Shown: piece by piece, positions 1 through 9,162 of the stretch
Position numbering within the stretch: position 1 is the first letter of the stretch
Layout of the letters: every line of letters starts with the position of its first letter
Made by a program: the position numbers and the translations under genes
Notes under the pieces: model-generated
Databases searched by the model: none
Told to the model about the DNA's origin: nothing
Seen by the model: only the letters and a program-made list of their open reading frames with translations
Origin: Candidatus Methylobacter favarea
GTDB taxonomy: Bacteria; Pseudomonadota; Gammaproteobacteria; Methylococcales; Methylomonadaceae
Reading direction: 5' to 3'
Assembly (NCBI RefSeq): GCF_902806695.1
Contig: NZ_CADCXN010000046.1
Coordinates: forward strand, 1-58,766
DNA length: 58,766 nucleotides

Positions 1-46
1 GGTGGTCCGTCAATATCAGTGCTGCGCGTTTCGTCTTTCCCGCCAT
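1..46 (-). CDS. 5' end of a probable transposase (partial)
   Basis: An ATG at 46..44 is preceded by a strong GGAGGTG ribosome binding site and opens a frame running off the left edge. The visible peptide is MAGKTKRAALILTDH. A short basic lead followed by a hydrophobic-LTD motif resembles the start of IS630-type transposases, but 15 residues are too few to be sure of the family. It could equally be another small DNA-binding protein. Confidence 0.35.
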   Translation of the reverse strand, partial: MAGKTKRAALILTDH

Positions 47-107
47 GATCACCTCCGTCATTAGGTGAATAAGTATCATGGCTATTTTAGACTAATCTGT
101 AAATCTA

Positions 108-356
108 TTAATGGAACGATCTACTAGTAATATTCGGCAAAATATTTTCGGTCGATTCGATAACAACAACTTTTTGTTTAAATCGATATTGCATACTTTC
201 TTTCATATTCTGCCGCAGATAAAGAGAACATGTTTCGAGCGTTCCTTCCAGACAGCCATCATAAGTATGCTCCATCCATAAGCGCGAAACCCAAACAGCG
301 CGACCAGCGGGGAAAATATAACTACCGTCTTGAATTTTAACGTCAACATCATTCAT
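108..356 (-). CDS. Hypothetical 82-residue protein
   Basis: I do not recognise the family. The ATG at 356 is preceded by AGGAGAA at good spacing, which supports translation. The product is soluble-looking, with no signal peptide or membrane segment. An aromatic stretch (RAVWVSRLWMEHTYDG) precedes a Cys-containing middle part, and the C-terminus is basic with a hydrophobic VVVIES strand. It stands alone between the partial gene at the left edge and the AsmA-like gene, with about 380 bp of apparently non-coding DNA upstream. The function is unknown. The good start signal and normal composition argue for a real gene rather than a chance frame. Confidence 0.55.
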   Translation of the reverse strand: MNDVDVKIQDGSYIFPAGRAVWVSRLWMEHTYDGCLEGTLETCSLYLRQNMKESMQYRFKQKVVVIESTENILPNITSRSFH

Positions 357-739
357 TATTTTCTCCTATGTGTTTAATCAACTTTATAGAACCATAACCA
401 CAAGTAGACACCTAGTTTGCACTACCCCGATAAAAAAGGGATTAAAAGCCGCTTAATTGATAATCAGCTTAGTGCAAAATGACCAGTAAGCAATAAAGCT
501 ACGAATCATAATCTTGCCCATCGCATAAATCTGTCAACTGATCAGGTCGGAGAGAATTGTTAGAATACAGAAGGTTATCAGCGGATGAAAATTATCTTAA
601 GGCCAAAAGATGAAAGTAATTTTAAATCAGATGTAGTTGGCCAGATATACCTAATTACTATAAGGAAGTAGCCGTCATTCCGGCATGGATTGCCGGAATC
701 CTCGTAATCAGGCTGGTTTTTTCTATATTCAGACCTTAG
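357..739. other. Non-coding gap with a small hairpin
   Basis: I see no convincing gene here. The segment holds a perfect inverted repeat (listed separately) and a 12 bp palindrome CCTTAGCTAAGG at 734-745 that overlaps the stop of the AsmA-like gene. AGCAATAAAGCTACG at 489-503 is also part of the dispersed repeat copies at 3029 and 34060, so a fragment of that repeat may lie here. Confidence 0.4.
677..699. repeat. Perfect 9 bp inverted repeat, REP-like
   Basis: The arms ATTCCGGCA (677-685) and TGCCGGAAT (691-699) pair perfectly around a 5-base loop. Extragenic palindromes of the type 'GTCATTCCGGCA...TGCCGGAATC' are dispersed in many proteobacterial genomes. It lies 40 bp beyond the 3' end of the AsmA-like gene and could serve as an mRNA end. 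No run of T follows on the minus strand, so I do not call it an intrinsic terminator. Confidence 0.6.
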
Positions 740-2785
740 CTAAGGTTTCCTAATACGGCTTTTAGATTGCCTGACTTTCGTCTTCCCGGACGCTGGCTGA
801 GGCACTGAACGGCTGCGGGCTTGTTGGATTAATTCCCTGCAATCGCTGTCTTCACCAAGGCCCAGCTCGATGAACGGGATAATAGCAGCCAATGGGGTAA
901 GAACGGCCCCCAATACTGCGGCGCTTGCACCGCGGGCTGCGAGTTCCTTAGGATCTAGTCCGATATCCGGTTTTTTCAGGCGGCCGGTAACGGTAATAGG
1001 AGTTCGGGCGCTAAGAGGACTGAAGTCTTTCGGATGAGCTTCCACTTTAACATCAATCGTTTCCTCTTTTAAATTAATGCGCGCATTCCCGGCTATATTC
1101 GAATCGGTTGTGTCAAACACAAAAATATCCGAGGTCAATAAGCCGTTATCGACCTTGAAATCCCCGATTGCACAGCGGATATCGGTAGATTTGTCTTTGC
1201 CTAAAAGCAAGGGAGTAGCTCCAGCAACGTCAAGCCCCGCTCCTTTTATCACAAGCAAGCTGATTCTTCCGCCCGTCATCAGCAAAGTAATGCGGCCCTC
1301 GCTTGTTGCCAAAACATCGGCAAGGGAACGGCCGTTGCCCTTCACTTTTAGCCGTCCGCCAAAATGCCCTGCTGATAACGATTCAAATTGCGGATTATTG
1401 AAGAACTGTTTCAGACTCAACCGCTTGATCATCAGATCGGTTTGAATTAGCGGGACATTTTTCTGGCCGTTCAGTACCAGACTACCGCTGACCGTGCCAT
1501 TTGCAATGCCGAAATTAAGCGGATCGAGACGCAACACCCCTTTCTGCAGGTTAAAGCCTATATCCAGATTATCAATCGGCCACTCCTGCGCGTTAATCCT
1601 ATGGGCCTTTAGTCGTACCTCCATATCGGCGGCGCGCAGCCTGGTTAAATCGATCGGGACGTCAGGCAACAGGCGCGGGTTGGATTTCTCGCGTTCGGCC
1701 CGGGCCTTTTGTTCAGCGGACAAAGTCCCTTTCGAGGGTGTAGCGCCGATGAAACCGGAAAGATCATCCATGTCAAGAAGTTGTGAAACCAGATTGGCTT
1801 TAACAAAACCGCGTTCTCTTTTAACATCATAAGTTAAATCGCCAGATAAATCGCTGTCCCCGACCTGCCCTTTGAATTTTTGAAATTCCCAGACGTCATT
1901 GTGCTTTTGCAAACGGCCACTTAATTTATAGGGCGGCGTCGGCGGCAGAGGTATCTGCGTAAGATGGAACAGATCGGCAAGATTATTGCCCCGCAGATTA
2001 AGTTGCGCATTCATTCCCGCCATTTGCACCGGATCAGCAAACGTGCCTTTTATGAACATACTGGTGCTGCCCATTTTAATAACAAGGTCAAGCGGATAAG
2101 GAGCGGTATTATTACGCAGCATGGACAGCGATCCGCCCTTGGCCTGAAGACTAAATGGCTTATCTTGCAAGGTACCCTGACCGGACAGTCTATATCTGTC
2201 CTTTTGAGACTCCGCCTTGCCCTTAGCGGTATCAATATCAAGTGTAATGGCCAATTTTTTTGGATTATCCCGGTAGGCTAATTTTCCCTCCTCTATCGAA
2301 AGCGAGCCGATAATGGGAAAATTAAAACGGTCCTCGGGCAATACCGCCTTGCTAGCCATCGAGAGTAGCGGAAAATCCCAGTTTTTTTTATTCGCCGCGA
2401 ATTTTTCCAATATAATTTTTGGCTTGATGAAATTAAGGCTGGGCAAATTCAGCTCTGCCAGCAGCAGCTTCCAAATTTTAATTTGGAAGTTAATCTCGTC
2501 AATCGCCAGCAAATTAGGGTCTTTACTTTCCGGTATATTCGCAATTCGCACTTTATGGAGAGATACTTCAGGGGTCGTCCAGTCCCAATCGACATTAATA
2601 TCGCCATCAATCGCAAATTCGCGTCCGAGCAAAGCGCTAACTTTACTACCAGCTGTATGGCGCAGCCAATCGCCGGGCATAAAATAGACGACGGCAAAAC
2701 CGATCAGACATAAAATCAGGAGAATTATACCAATCCAGCGCAGGATGACTTTAAAGCGGGTTGAAATTGAATTAGAACTAGACAT
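740..2785 (-). CDS. AsmA family protein
   Basis: This is a 681-residue envelope protein of the AsmA family, whose large members (AsmA, YhjG, TamB relatives) are inner-membrane-anchored periplasmic proteins linked to lipid transport and outer-membrane homeostasis. The start chosen is the ATG at 2785, which has GGAG eight bases upstream; an in-frame ATG 48 bp earlier lacks this. After a short Ser-rich basic lead, a single membrane helix (about residues 13-35, WIGIILLILCLIGFAVVYF) is followed by a long beta-rich periplasmic region with the family pattern of repeated 'GxLxLxxG' strands. A hydrophobic segment (LGAVLTPLAAIIPFIELGLG) lies near the C-terminus and a basic tail follows. It appears monocistronic. 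Substrate and partner are not inferable. Confidence 0.85.
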   Translation of the reverse strand: MSSSNSISTRFKVILRWIGIILLILCLIGFAVVYFMPGDWLRHTAGSKVSALLGREFAIDGDINVDWDWTTPEVSLHKVRIANIPESKDPNLLAIDEINFQIKIWKLLLAELNLPSLNFIKPKIILEKFAANKKNWDFPLLSMASKAVLPEDRFNFPIIGSLSIEEGKLAYRDNPKKLAITLDIDTAKGKAESQKDRYRLSGQGTLQDKPFSLQAKGGSLSMLRNNTAPYPLDLVIKMGSTSMFIKGTFADPVQMAGMNAQLNLRGNNLADLFHLTQIPLPPTPPYKLSGRLQKHNDVWEFQKFKGQVGDSDLSGDLTYDVKRERGFVKANLVSQLLDMDDLSGFIGATPSKGTLSAEQKARAEREKSNPRLLPDVPIDLTRLRAADMEVRLKAHRINAQEWPIDNLDIGFNLQKGVLRLDPLNFGIANGTVSGSLVLNGQKNVPLIQTDLMIKRLSLKQFFNNPQFESLSAGHFGGRLKVKGNGRSLADVLATSEGRITLLMTGGRISLLVIKGAGLDVAGATPLLLGKDKSTDIRCAIGDFKVDNGLLTSDIFVFDTTDSNIAGNARINLKEETIDVKVEAHPKDFSPLSARTPITVTGRLKKPDIGLDPKELAARGASAAVLGAVLTPLAAIIPFIELGLGEDSDCRELIQQARSRSVPQPASGKTKVRQSKSRIRKP

Positions 2786-2950
2786 CTCAAGAACTCCGGT
2801 AATTTCGAATAGCGAGTTCCATAATCCGGTCATGAGATTCGCTATCCGAAGTTGTTTATTAACCCGCGGTTTTTCGGAACCTTGAATTCAACCTTGTAAG
2901 GGTTTCAAAGCCTTGTCATGCGATTATCTGCAAGAATTAAATAGTTTTCA

Positions 2951-3085
2951 AGCAATAAGAAAACCTGTCTTTGAGAATAAAGCCAATAACGCTGCCAAGT
3001 CTCACTCCGTCCCATCCGCGGTATGGAAAGCAATAAAGCTTTGCCTGCTCCCTGCGCTCGTCAGGCCGAAATCCAAAATTGGCAA
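2951..3085 (+). repeat. Dispersed repeat, copy 1
   Basis: This stretch is collinear with 33981-34115. The two share identical blocks in the same order and spacing: AGCAATAAGAAAAC at 2951, ATAAAGCCAAT at 2977, CCCATC at 3011, GGAAAGC(A/C)ATAAAGCT at 3025 and a TCAG(G/A)CCGAA block near 3061. Divergence between blocks suggests an old non-coding repeat. It lies between the start of the AsmA-like gene and the end of tatD. A 60-codon open frame through it is treated as chance. Confidence 0.7.
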
Positions 3086-3112
3086 GGCAAGTTGATCAAT
3101 CAATGGTGTAAT

Positions 3113-3889
3113 TTAACCGTGAAGTTTAAACAGCGATTTGAAATTTCGGCTTGATAAGTCGGCAATTTCATTGAATGTGGTGCCGCGCAGCTCCGCTATA
3201 TGTTCTGCGACATAGCGCACGTAAATTGGATAATTGGGTTTCCCACGGAACGGTACCGGCGCCAGATAAGGAGAGTCGGTTTCTATCAGAAAACGATCAG
3301 CCGGCACTTTCTTCGCTACTTCCTTGATTTCTTTGGCGCTATTGAAAGTCACAATGCCCGAAAAGGAAATATAAAAATTCAAATCCAGCGCTCTTTGGGC
3401 AAATTCCCAGTCTTCGGTAAAGCAGTGAATAATACCGCCTGTTTCGCCGGCGCTCTCTTCTTCCAGAATGCGTAGCGTGTCCTGTTTGGCTTCACGGGTG
3501 TGTATGATTAACGGTTTTTTTAATAGCTTTGCAGCGTTAATATGATTTCTGAAACGTTGCCGCTGCCAGTCAAGATCGCCCTCACTGCGAAAATAATCCA
3601 GGCCTGTCTCCCCTATTCCTATTACCTTGTCCTGATTCCCTAAAGCGGCAAGTTCATCAACACTCGGGTCTTTCCCATCCTGGGTATTGGGATGCACGCC
3701 GACGGTAACGGATATTTGCGGATATCCTGCCACCAAATCCAGCATGGCCGGATACGATTCCAGATCAATAGCGATACAGAGCATGTGATCAATCTGGCTG
3801 TTTTCCGCCGCCTGCATGAAGCGGGCAAAATCATTTTGATACGGGGCCAGATCAATACGATCCAGGTGACAATGGGAGTCAATCAGCAT
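3113..3889 (-). CDS. tatD: TatD family metal-dependent hydrolase/DNase
   Basis: The product is a 258-residue TIM-barrel hydrolase of the TatD/YcfH family, proteins reported as metal-dependent 3'-5' exonucleases or D-aminoacyl-tRNA-type hydrolases. Family metal ligands are visible in order: the DSHCHLD motif at residues 4-10, GETGLDYF with the central Glu, the His of HTREA, the His of HCFTED, and the Asp of IETDSPYLAP. Length is normal. It is the last gene of the tmk-holB-pilZ-tatD run, 11 bp after pilZ, the usual gammaproteobacterial order in which this gene is called ycfH. The exact substrate is not settled by sequence. Confidence 0.92.
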   Translation of the reverse strand: MLIDSHCHLDRIDLAPYQNDFARFMQAAENSQIDHMLCIAIDLESYPAMLDLVAGYPQISVTVGVHPNTQDGKDPSVDELAALGNQDKVIGIGETGLDYFRSEGDLDWQRQRFRNHINAAKLLKKPLIIHTREAKQDTLRILEEESAGETGGIIHCFTEDWEFAQRALDLNFYISFSGIVTFNSAKEIKEVAKKVPADRFLIETDSPYLAPVPFRGKPNYPIYVRYVAEHIAELRGTTFNEIADLSSRNFKSLFKLHG

Positions 3890-3900
3890 GTGCAGCGAAA

Positions 3901-4254
3901 TTACATGGTATGGGTTGAACGGTCGGAAGCTAAGGCTCCGGCTAAATAGGTTTCAATTTTATTGCGCGCAGCGCCACCGTCCTGATCGCTGAATTGGACG
4001 CCGATGCCGCTTGTCCTGTAGCCTTCCGAACCCGGCGGCGTTTTCCAGATTATTTTACCGGCAATGGGCAATCGTTCGGTTTCTTCCATTAAATTAAGTA
4101 ACATAAACACTTCCTGGCCCATTTCATATTGCCGGTTGGTTGGAATAAACAAACCGCCATTAATAACAAAAGGCATGTAGGCTGCATATAATGCATTTTT
4201 ATCTTTGATGGAAAGTGACAATATACCTTGCCGGGGCGCTGCCGATTCTGCCAT
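3901..4254 (-). CDS. pilZ: Type IV pilus assembly protein PilZ
   Basis: This is a 117-residue single-domain PilZ protein. In other gammaproteobacteria the stand-alone PilZ encoded beside holB is needed for type IV pilus assembly and twitching; it is the founding member of the domain but binds cyclic di-GMP poorly. The hydrophobic strands (GGLFIPT, MGQEVFMLLNL) and the GIGVQFSDQDGG segment are typical of the fold. The N-terminal RxxxR/DxSxxG signature of c-di-GMP binders is not evident, which fits this subgroup. It lies between holB (5 bp upstream) and tatD (11 bp downstream), the conserved position. The C-terminus (ASDRSTHTM) is polar and probably disordered. Confidence 0.85.
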   Translation of the reverse strand: MAESAAPRQGILSLSIKDKNALYAAYMPFVINGGLFIPTNRQYEMGQEVFMLLNLMEETERLPIAGKIIWKTPPGSEGYRTSGIGVQFSDQDGGAARNKIETYLAGALASDRSTHTM

Positions 4255-4259
4255 GGTAT

Positions 4260-5261
4260 TTATCTGCTCAGGTTAAGTTCAGACCATTGAATTAGAATTT
4301 CTTCAAACATTAATTGTTTGTTTATTTGCGTACCCAGCCGTTGTCGGCTGTTGAGTAATAAATCGTACAATTTATAAATCCCTTTTAATTCTAGTTGCTG
4401 CGACAACTCTTGCAAAGGGTTGTTCAAGTCCGGATTATATAAATTTTCAGTAGTAACTTGATAAAAGCACCTGATTAAATCGATAATCCACGAGGTAATC
4501 CAGAATATCAATGGCGCTTCAGGCAGTTTATACCATTCTTCAGCAATAATGACGGGATGGTTTTGCTGTTTTGCTATGGCTATCCAGGCATTAAAACATT
4601 TATTACGCACTTTTAGCGTTTCATCATGCGCATATTCCAGCATTAATAAGGGAGCACTTTGCGCCAGACCGGACAGTACAGAAATATTTTCAGACGACAG
4701 CTTTGTATTATGTAATTTAAACCAGGCAGAGAGAGTTTCTTTATCGGGAGTGTCGACAGCCAGTTTCTGGCACCGGCTCACTAACGTCGCTGGCAGTTTT
4801 GCCGGCTTATCAGTAATTAACACAATGAGAGTGCGTTCGGTCGGCTCTTCAAGATACTTTAGAAAAGCATTGGCCGCAGCATTATTCATTTGCTCGGCAG
4901 GATTTATGACAACAATACGATAAGCTTCAAACTGGGGTTTCAAGGTTAATTTAGCGACTAGGCTGCGAATCTGCCCGACAGTAATGGCTTTACCGGCTTC
5001 TTCAGGGCTTAAACAGATATAATCAGGATGTGTCTCAGCATTAAGTAATTTACACCTGTCACAGTGACCGCAGCTGAAGCCGTCAGGCCGGGGGCTTGCA
5101 CAAAGCAGTGAAAAAGCAAACTGCCTGGCAAGATGCTGCTTGCCCAGACCTTTTTTACCAGTTATAAGCAACGCCTGGGGAATACGCTGCTGCAAAATAT
5201 AATGGCAAAGATGTTGCCAGTTTTGTTGCTGCCAGGGCAATAGCTGATCACGCAATATCAT
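4260..5261 (-). CDS. holB: DNA polymerase III delta' subunit
   Basis: The product is a 333-residue clamp-loader subunit (AAA+ fold) that helps load the sliding clamp onto primed DNA. The N-terminal P-loop-like motif GKKGLGKQH (around residues 36-44) is followed by a zinc module with CGHCDRC around residues 64-70. The sensor segment PAEQMNNAAANAFLKYLEEP and the VSRCQ motif are standard for HolB. The start overlaps the tmk stop by 4 bp, so translation is probably coupled. The C-terminal collar domain is less conserved but of normal size. Confidence 0.93.
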   Translation of the reverse strand: MILRDQLLPWQQQNWQHLCHYILQQRIPQALLITGKKGLGKQHLARQFAFSLLCASPRPDGFSCGHCDRCKLLNAETHPDYICLSPEEAGKAITVGQIRSLVAKLTLKPQFEAYRIVVINPAEQMNNAAANAFLKYLEEPTERTLIVLITDKPAKLPATLVSRCQKLAVDTPDKETLSAWFKLHNTKLSSENISVLSGLAQSAPLLMLEYAHDETLKVRNKCFNAWIAIAKQQNHPVIIAEEWYKLPEAPLIFWITSWIIDLIRCFYQVTTENLYNPDLNNPLQELSQQLELKGIYKLYDLLLNSRQRLGTQINKQLMFEEILIQWSELNLSR

Positions 5262-5923
5262 GTTAATAACGGCTGAATGACGTTAGCAATTGCATTTTGA
5301 ACTTCCGTTAACGATTGATTCGCTTTGATAAGTTTAATGCGCTCCGGATAGCGTTCCGCCTGCCTTAAATAGGCTTGCCTGACCCTTTCAAAAAAGCTGA
5401 TTTTTTCTGATTCGAAACGATCAACTTTACCTTCCCTTTTTTTTGCCCGCGCCATGCCTGCTTCAACAGGCATATCCAGTAAAATAGTTAAATCTGGTCT
5501 TAACGGGCCTTGTACAAGATCTTCCAGCCACTCAATAGTGCCCATATCCATATTCCGCCCGCCGCCTTGATAAGCGTAGGTTGCATCAGTAAAACGATCG
5601 CATAGCACCCAGTTTCCCTGGGACAGCGCAGGTTCAATAACATTTCCAATATGCTGCGCCCTGGCTGCAAACATCAGCAATAATTCGGCTTGCTCCGAGA
5701 TACTCTCGCTTTCAGCATCGAGTAATAGATCGCGTATTTTTTCGGCAAGCTTGGTTCCCCCGGGTTCACGCGTTACCATGACAGGAATATTATGGTAATG
5801 TAAATACTCTTGAATAAAAGGCATGTTGGTGGTTTTGCCAACCCCTTCTCCGCCTTCCAGAGTTATAAATTTGCCTCTGTCCTCTCTCCTTCGAAAACTG
5901 CCCGTCTGGGTAAAAAAAGTCAT
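5258..5923 (-). CDS. tmk: Thymidylate kinase
   Basis: The enzyme phosphorylates dTMP to dTDP for DNA synthesis. The 221-residue product shows the P-loop EGGEGVGKTTN, the CDRF motif with TYAYQGGGR following, and a Lys/Arg-rich lid RAKKREGKVDRFE. The ATG at 5923 overlaps the mltG stop (ATGA), which supports this start. It leaves an N-terminal extension of about 15 residues (MTFFTQTGSFRRRED) before the usual RGKFITLEGG start of the family. There is no ATG nearer the conserved block, so the extension may be real. The holB start overlaps its end by 4 bp. Confidence 0.93.
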   Translation of the reverse strand: MTFFTQTGSFRRREDRGKFITLEGGEGVGKTTNMPFIQEYLHYHNIPVMVTREPGGTKLAEKIRDLLLDAESESISEQAELLLMFAARAQHIGNVIEPALSQGNWVLCDRFTDATYAYQGGGRNMDMGTIEWLEDLVQGPLRPDLTILLDMPVEAGMARAKKREGKVDRFESEKISFFERVRQAYLRQAERYPERIKLIKANQSLTEVQNAIANVIQPLLT

Positions 5924-6957
5924 TTTTTCTTCCGTTGATACCTATTGACAGCCTGGTTGTGATCTTTTAATGTGGATGAAAATACATGAGTGCCATCACC
6001 CCGGGCCACAAAATAAAGACTTTTGCTTTTATCCGGATGCAAGGCGGCATAAATTGCATCACGTCCGGGCATGGCGATAGGGGTTGGCGGCAAACCCCTT
6101 ATAACATAGGTATTATAAGGTGTAGCCGTTTTTATATCTGCGAAACCTATATCGCCCTGATAGTTTTCACCCATCCCGTAAATCACCGCAGGATCGGTTT
6201 GGAGCAGCATGTCATTTTCCAGTCTGCGAATAAAAACCCCTGCTATTAAAGGCCTCTCGGCAACTGTAGCGGTTTCTTTCTCAATAATGGAAGCCAGAGT
6301 CAAGGCTTCATAAGGAGTTTTGAAGGGCAAATTTTCAGCTCTGTTAAGCCATTCCCGTTGCAGAACCGACTGCATTCTGTCATAGGCTCTTTTTAATAGA
6401 GACATATCCGGCATGTGTTTTTCGAAAAAATAGGTATCGGGAAAAAACAAGCCTTCGGGCGATTTTGTGTCAGCCCCCAGCCTGGACATTACTTCCTGAA
6501 AATCAACAGTTTTGCTTGAGCTGTCAGGCTCCGGAACAGCTTTAAAGCTAAGGGTATGTTCAAGATGAGGATTGCTTGCCACTTCCTGCATAATTTCACT
6601 AAAGCGCCAGCCTTCCAGGAAAGTAATCGCGTACTGTTTGGTTTTACCCTGCTCAAATAGAGCTAGTATTTCCGGTATCGTTAAACCGGGCGTTAACTCA
6701 TATTCCCCTGTTTTGAGTTTTTTCGCGACTTTTTTCTGAAAAGCAATTACCTTAAACCAGAACGGTTTGAAAGTAAGATTTTGCTCAACCAGTTTATCGG
6801 CAATCCGGGTTAAAGAGTCACCTTTCCCGATTTCTATATAAACTGGTTGCGTGCCGGTTAGCGCCGGAAGAGTTAAAGCATTTTGGTAGTCCATCCATGT
6901 CCACCCGCCGAGGAAACTTAATATTATCAGTATAAAGCCGATGATCTTATTGATCAC
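5920..6957 (-). CDS. mltG: Endolytic murein transglycosylase MltG
   Basis: MltG (YceG) cleaves nascent peptidoglycan glycan strands within the chain and is thought to set their length. The 345-residue protein has one N-terminal membrane helix (about residues 4-22), a LysM-like segment (YIEIGKGDSLTRIADKL), and the catalytic domain with LASIIEKET, whose Glu is the family's catalytic residue. The conserved blocks DPAVIYGMG and NTYVIRGLPPTPI follow. Length is normal. The start overlaps the pabC stop by 4 bp and tmk follows with another 4 bp overlap, the conserved pabC-mltG-tmk-holB arrangement. Confidence 0.95.
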   Translation of the reverse strand: MINKIIGFILIILSFLGGWTWMDYQNALTLPALTGTQPVYIEIGKGDSLTRIADKLVEQNLTFKPFWFKVIAFQKKVAKKLKTGEYELTPGLTIPEILALFEQGKTKQYAITFLEGWRFSEIMQEVASNPHLEHTLSFKAVPEPDSSSKTVDFQEVMSRLGADTKSPEGLFFPDTYFFEKHMPDMSLLKRAYDRMQSVLQREWLNRAENLPFKTPYEALTLASIIEKETATVAERPLIAGVFIRRLENDMLLQTDPAVIYGMGENYQGDIGFADIKTATPYNTYVIRGLPPTPIAMPGRDAIYAALHPDKSKSLYFVARGDGTHVFSSTLKDHNQAVNRYQRKKK

Positions 6958-7781
6958 ATCCGCAGCGCCTCATTTTTAAAGTTATCCAGCCATCGCTGTA
7001 TATGCCTGGTTATCGGTCCCACCTGATAGGATGTATTTGCGATTTGATTAACCGGCCATATGCCAATAATGGAATTACTGAGGAATACTTCGTCGGCGGA
7101 CAGCAAAACATCTTTGCTAAAAGAGCATTCCATTGCCGGAAGATGATGCTCGGAAGATAAGGTCATAATAATACTGCGCATGATGCCGGCTACACCTGAT
7201 TGAACGAGTGATGAGGTATAAAGACTACCCTTTTTAATATAGAAAAGATTAGTCATTGTACCTTCTATAACATGATCATTCATATCCATCATTATGCCTT
7301 CCTGAACTGCCGGATTATTCCATTCAGCCCTTGCCAATACCTGTTCAAGCCGGTTCAAGTGTTTAAGGCCTGCAAGCGCAGGATTTAAACCCAGGCGGGT
7401 AGCGCAGAAACGGGCAGTAACGCCCTGCTCTTTATAGGCAGCGGGATAATCAGGAAAAGCATGCAGGCTTAATACGCGGTTAGGCAGAATTATATCCGGC
7501 TGACGATAACCTCGTCCGCCTGAGCCGCGGGTAATGATAAGCTTGAGAACAGCAGTAGTTGAATGTTTACAAAGCTCTTTAGTTTCAGTAATAAGGAGCT
7601 CGTTATTTGGGAAAGGGATATAAAGCCGGTTGCAGCCTGCCTTTAACCGGTCTAAATGCCGATCCAGAAATATCGGCTGTCCGTTATTCACTTCTATCGT
7701 TTCAAATAGTCCATCGCCATATTGAAATCCGCGATCAACTACTTCGATATGCTCTTTGTATTCCCCATTGATCAGGATCAT
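6954..7781 (-). CDS. pabC: Aminodeoxychorismate lyase
   Basis: PabC is a fold-type IV PLP enzyme converting 4-amino-4-deoxychorismate to p-aminobenzoate and pyruvate for folate synthesis. It has the N-terminal ING motif, DRGFQYGDGLFETIEV, the PLP lysine in GLKHLNRLEQVLAR, and EGTMTNLF, which binds the cofactor phosphate. I choose the ATG at 7781 (275 residues, MILINGEYK); a TTG two codons earlier is also possible. No strong Shine-Dalgarno sequence is visible. It lies 41 bp after fabF and overlaps mltG, as in other gammaproteobacteria. Confidence 0.92.
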   Translation of the reverse strand: MILINGEYKEHIEVVDRGFQYGDGLFETIEVNNGQPIFLDRHLDRLKAGCNRLYIPFPNNELLITETKELCKHSTTAVLKLIITRGSGGRGYRQPDIILPNRVLSLHAFPDYPAAYKEQGVTARFCATRLGLNPALAGLKHLNRLEQVLARAEWNNPAVQEGIMMDMNDHVIEGTMTNLFYIKKGSLYTSSLVQSGVAGIMRSIIMTLSSEHHLPAMECSFSKDVLLSADEVFLSNSIIGIWPVNQIANTSYQVGPITRHIQRWLDNFKNEALRM

Positions 7782-7822
7782 CAGCAAAAAGCATTAGCTA
7801 TTTAGAAATACGCTTTAATAAA

Positions 7823-9067
7823 CTAATCGAAGCGCTTAAAGATTAGCGTGCCGTTAGTGCCGCCAAAACCGAATGAATTGGACATAGCGACATCGATTTT
7901 CATATTTCTGGCGCTATTCGGCACATAATCCAGATCACATTCAGGATCCTGATTGTCCAGGTTAAGGGTGGGTGGAGCAATCTGATTCTTGATGCTTAGT
8001 ACACTCAATACAGTTTCAATACCCCCTGCAGCACCGAGTAAATGCCCAATCATAGATTTTGTCGAACTTATTGCGACTTTATAGGCATGCGCACCCAATG
8101 CTGCTTTCATGGCATGGGTTTCACCGATATCGCCGGCCGGGGTTGAGGTGCCATGGGCATTAATATAATCGATATCATCCTTGTTTAAGCCGGCGTCCCT
8201 CAAGGCATTTTTCATACAGCGTGCGGCGCCTTCTCCGCCCGCCGAAGGCGTAGTGATATGAAAGGCATCGCCACTCATGCCATAGCCAACCACTTCTGCA
8301 TAAATTTTTGCACCGCGCTTTTTTGCATGCGCCAATTCTTCAAGAACAACAACACCCGAGCCATCACCCAATACAAATCCATCGCGGTCTTTATCCCAGG
8401 GCCGGCTGGCAGCTTGAGGATCATCATTTCGACGGGATAAAGCTTTTGCGGCGATAAATCCTCCCATTGCAGTCGGTGAGGTCGTGCAGCGTTCTGCGCC
8501 TCCGGCAATCATCACCTCGGCATCGCCGTATTTAATTAACCGCGCGGCATCGCCAATGTTATGCGTGCCCGTGGCACAAGCGGTAACAATAGCGAAGTTA
8601 GGACCTTTTAATCCATATTTGATGGAAAGATTACCGGAAATCATATTAATAATATTACCGGGAACGAAGAAGGGTGATATGCGGCGTGGACCGCTTTTTT
8701 CATAGGTCGCATAACAGTCTTCAATTCCAGTAATGCCGCCAATCCCAGACCCGATAGCAACGCCGATACGTTCTGCATTGGCCTCGGTTACTTCAAGTCC
8801 CGAATCTTCAATAGCCTGGCAGCCCGCAGCGATACCATAATGGATAAAACCATCCATACGTTTGGCGTCCTTTTCTTCAATATATCGGGTAATATCAAAA
8901 TTTCTGACGACTCCGCCAAATTTAGTGGCGAAAGCAGCAGTATCAAAAGAATCAATCAGGCTTATGCCGCTTTTGCCATTAATTATACCGTCCCAGGTTT
9001 CCGGGACTGTGTTAGCTAAGGGCGTAACTGCGCCTAATCCAGTTATTACAACCCGACGTTTGGTCAC
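7823..9067 (-). CDS. fabF: 3-oxoacyl-ACP synthase II
   Basis: FabF elongates acyl-ACP by decarboxylative condensation with malonyl-ACP. The thiolase-fold product carries the full triad: Cys in TACATGTHN, His in [11 protein letters not shown] and His in [11 protein letters not shown]. The frame is open to 9124, but the family begins at (M)[11 protein letters not shown], which corresponds to a GTG at 9067. That start gives 414 residues, the usual length. No clear ribosome binding site precedes it, so the start is by homology. acpP lies 95 bp upstream, the usual neighbour. Confidence 0.95.
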   Translation of the reverse strand: MTKRRVVITGLGAVTPLANTVPETWDGIINGKSGISLIDSFDTAAFATKFGGVVRNFDITRYIEEKDAKRMDGFIHYGIAAGCQAIEDSGLEVTEANAERIGVAIGSGIGGITGIEDCYATYEKSGPRRISPFFVPGNIINMISGNLSIKYGLKGPNFAIVTACATGTHNIGDAARLIKYGDAEVMIAGGAERCTTSPTAMGGFIAAKALSRRNDDPQAASRPWDKDRDGFVLGDGSGVVVLEELAHAKKRGAKIYAEVVGYGMSGDAFHITTPSAGGEGAARCMKNALRDAGLNKDDIDYINAHGTSTPAGDIGETHAMKAALGAHAYKVAISSTKSMIGHLLGAAGGIETVLSVLSIKNQIAPPTLNLDNQDPECDLDYVPNSARNMKIDVAMSNSFGFGGTNGTLIFKRFD

Positions 9068-9162
9068 TGTAGTATACCGTACTGTAAGAAAAGTGAAGGA
9101 GGGACAAAGAGGGAGTGCTACCAAGAGGCAGGAATAGAATACTGCCCCTTAGTAGCAGTAGT

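Noticed and set aside
2913-3095. Plus-strand 60-codon frame
   Set aside because: It overlaps the dispersed repeat copy; copy 2 does not keep the frame, so it is not coding.
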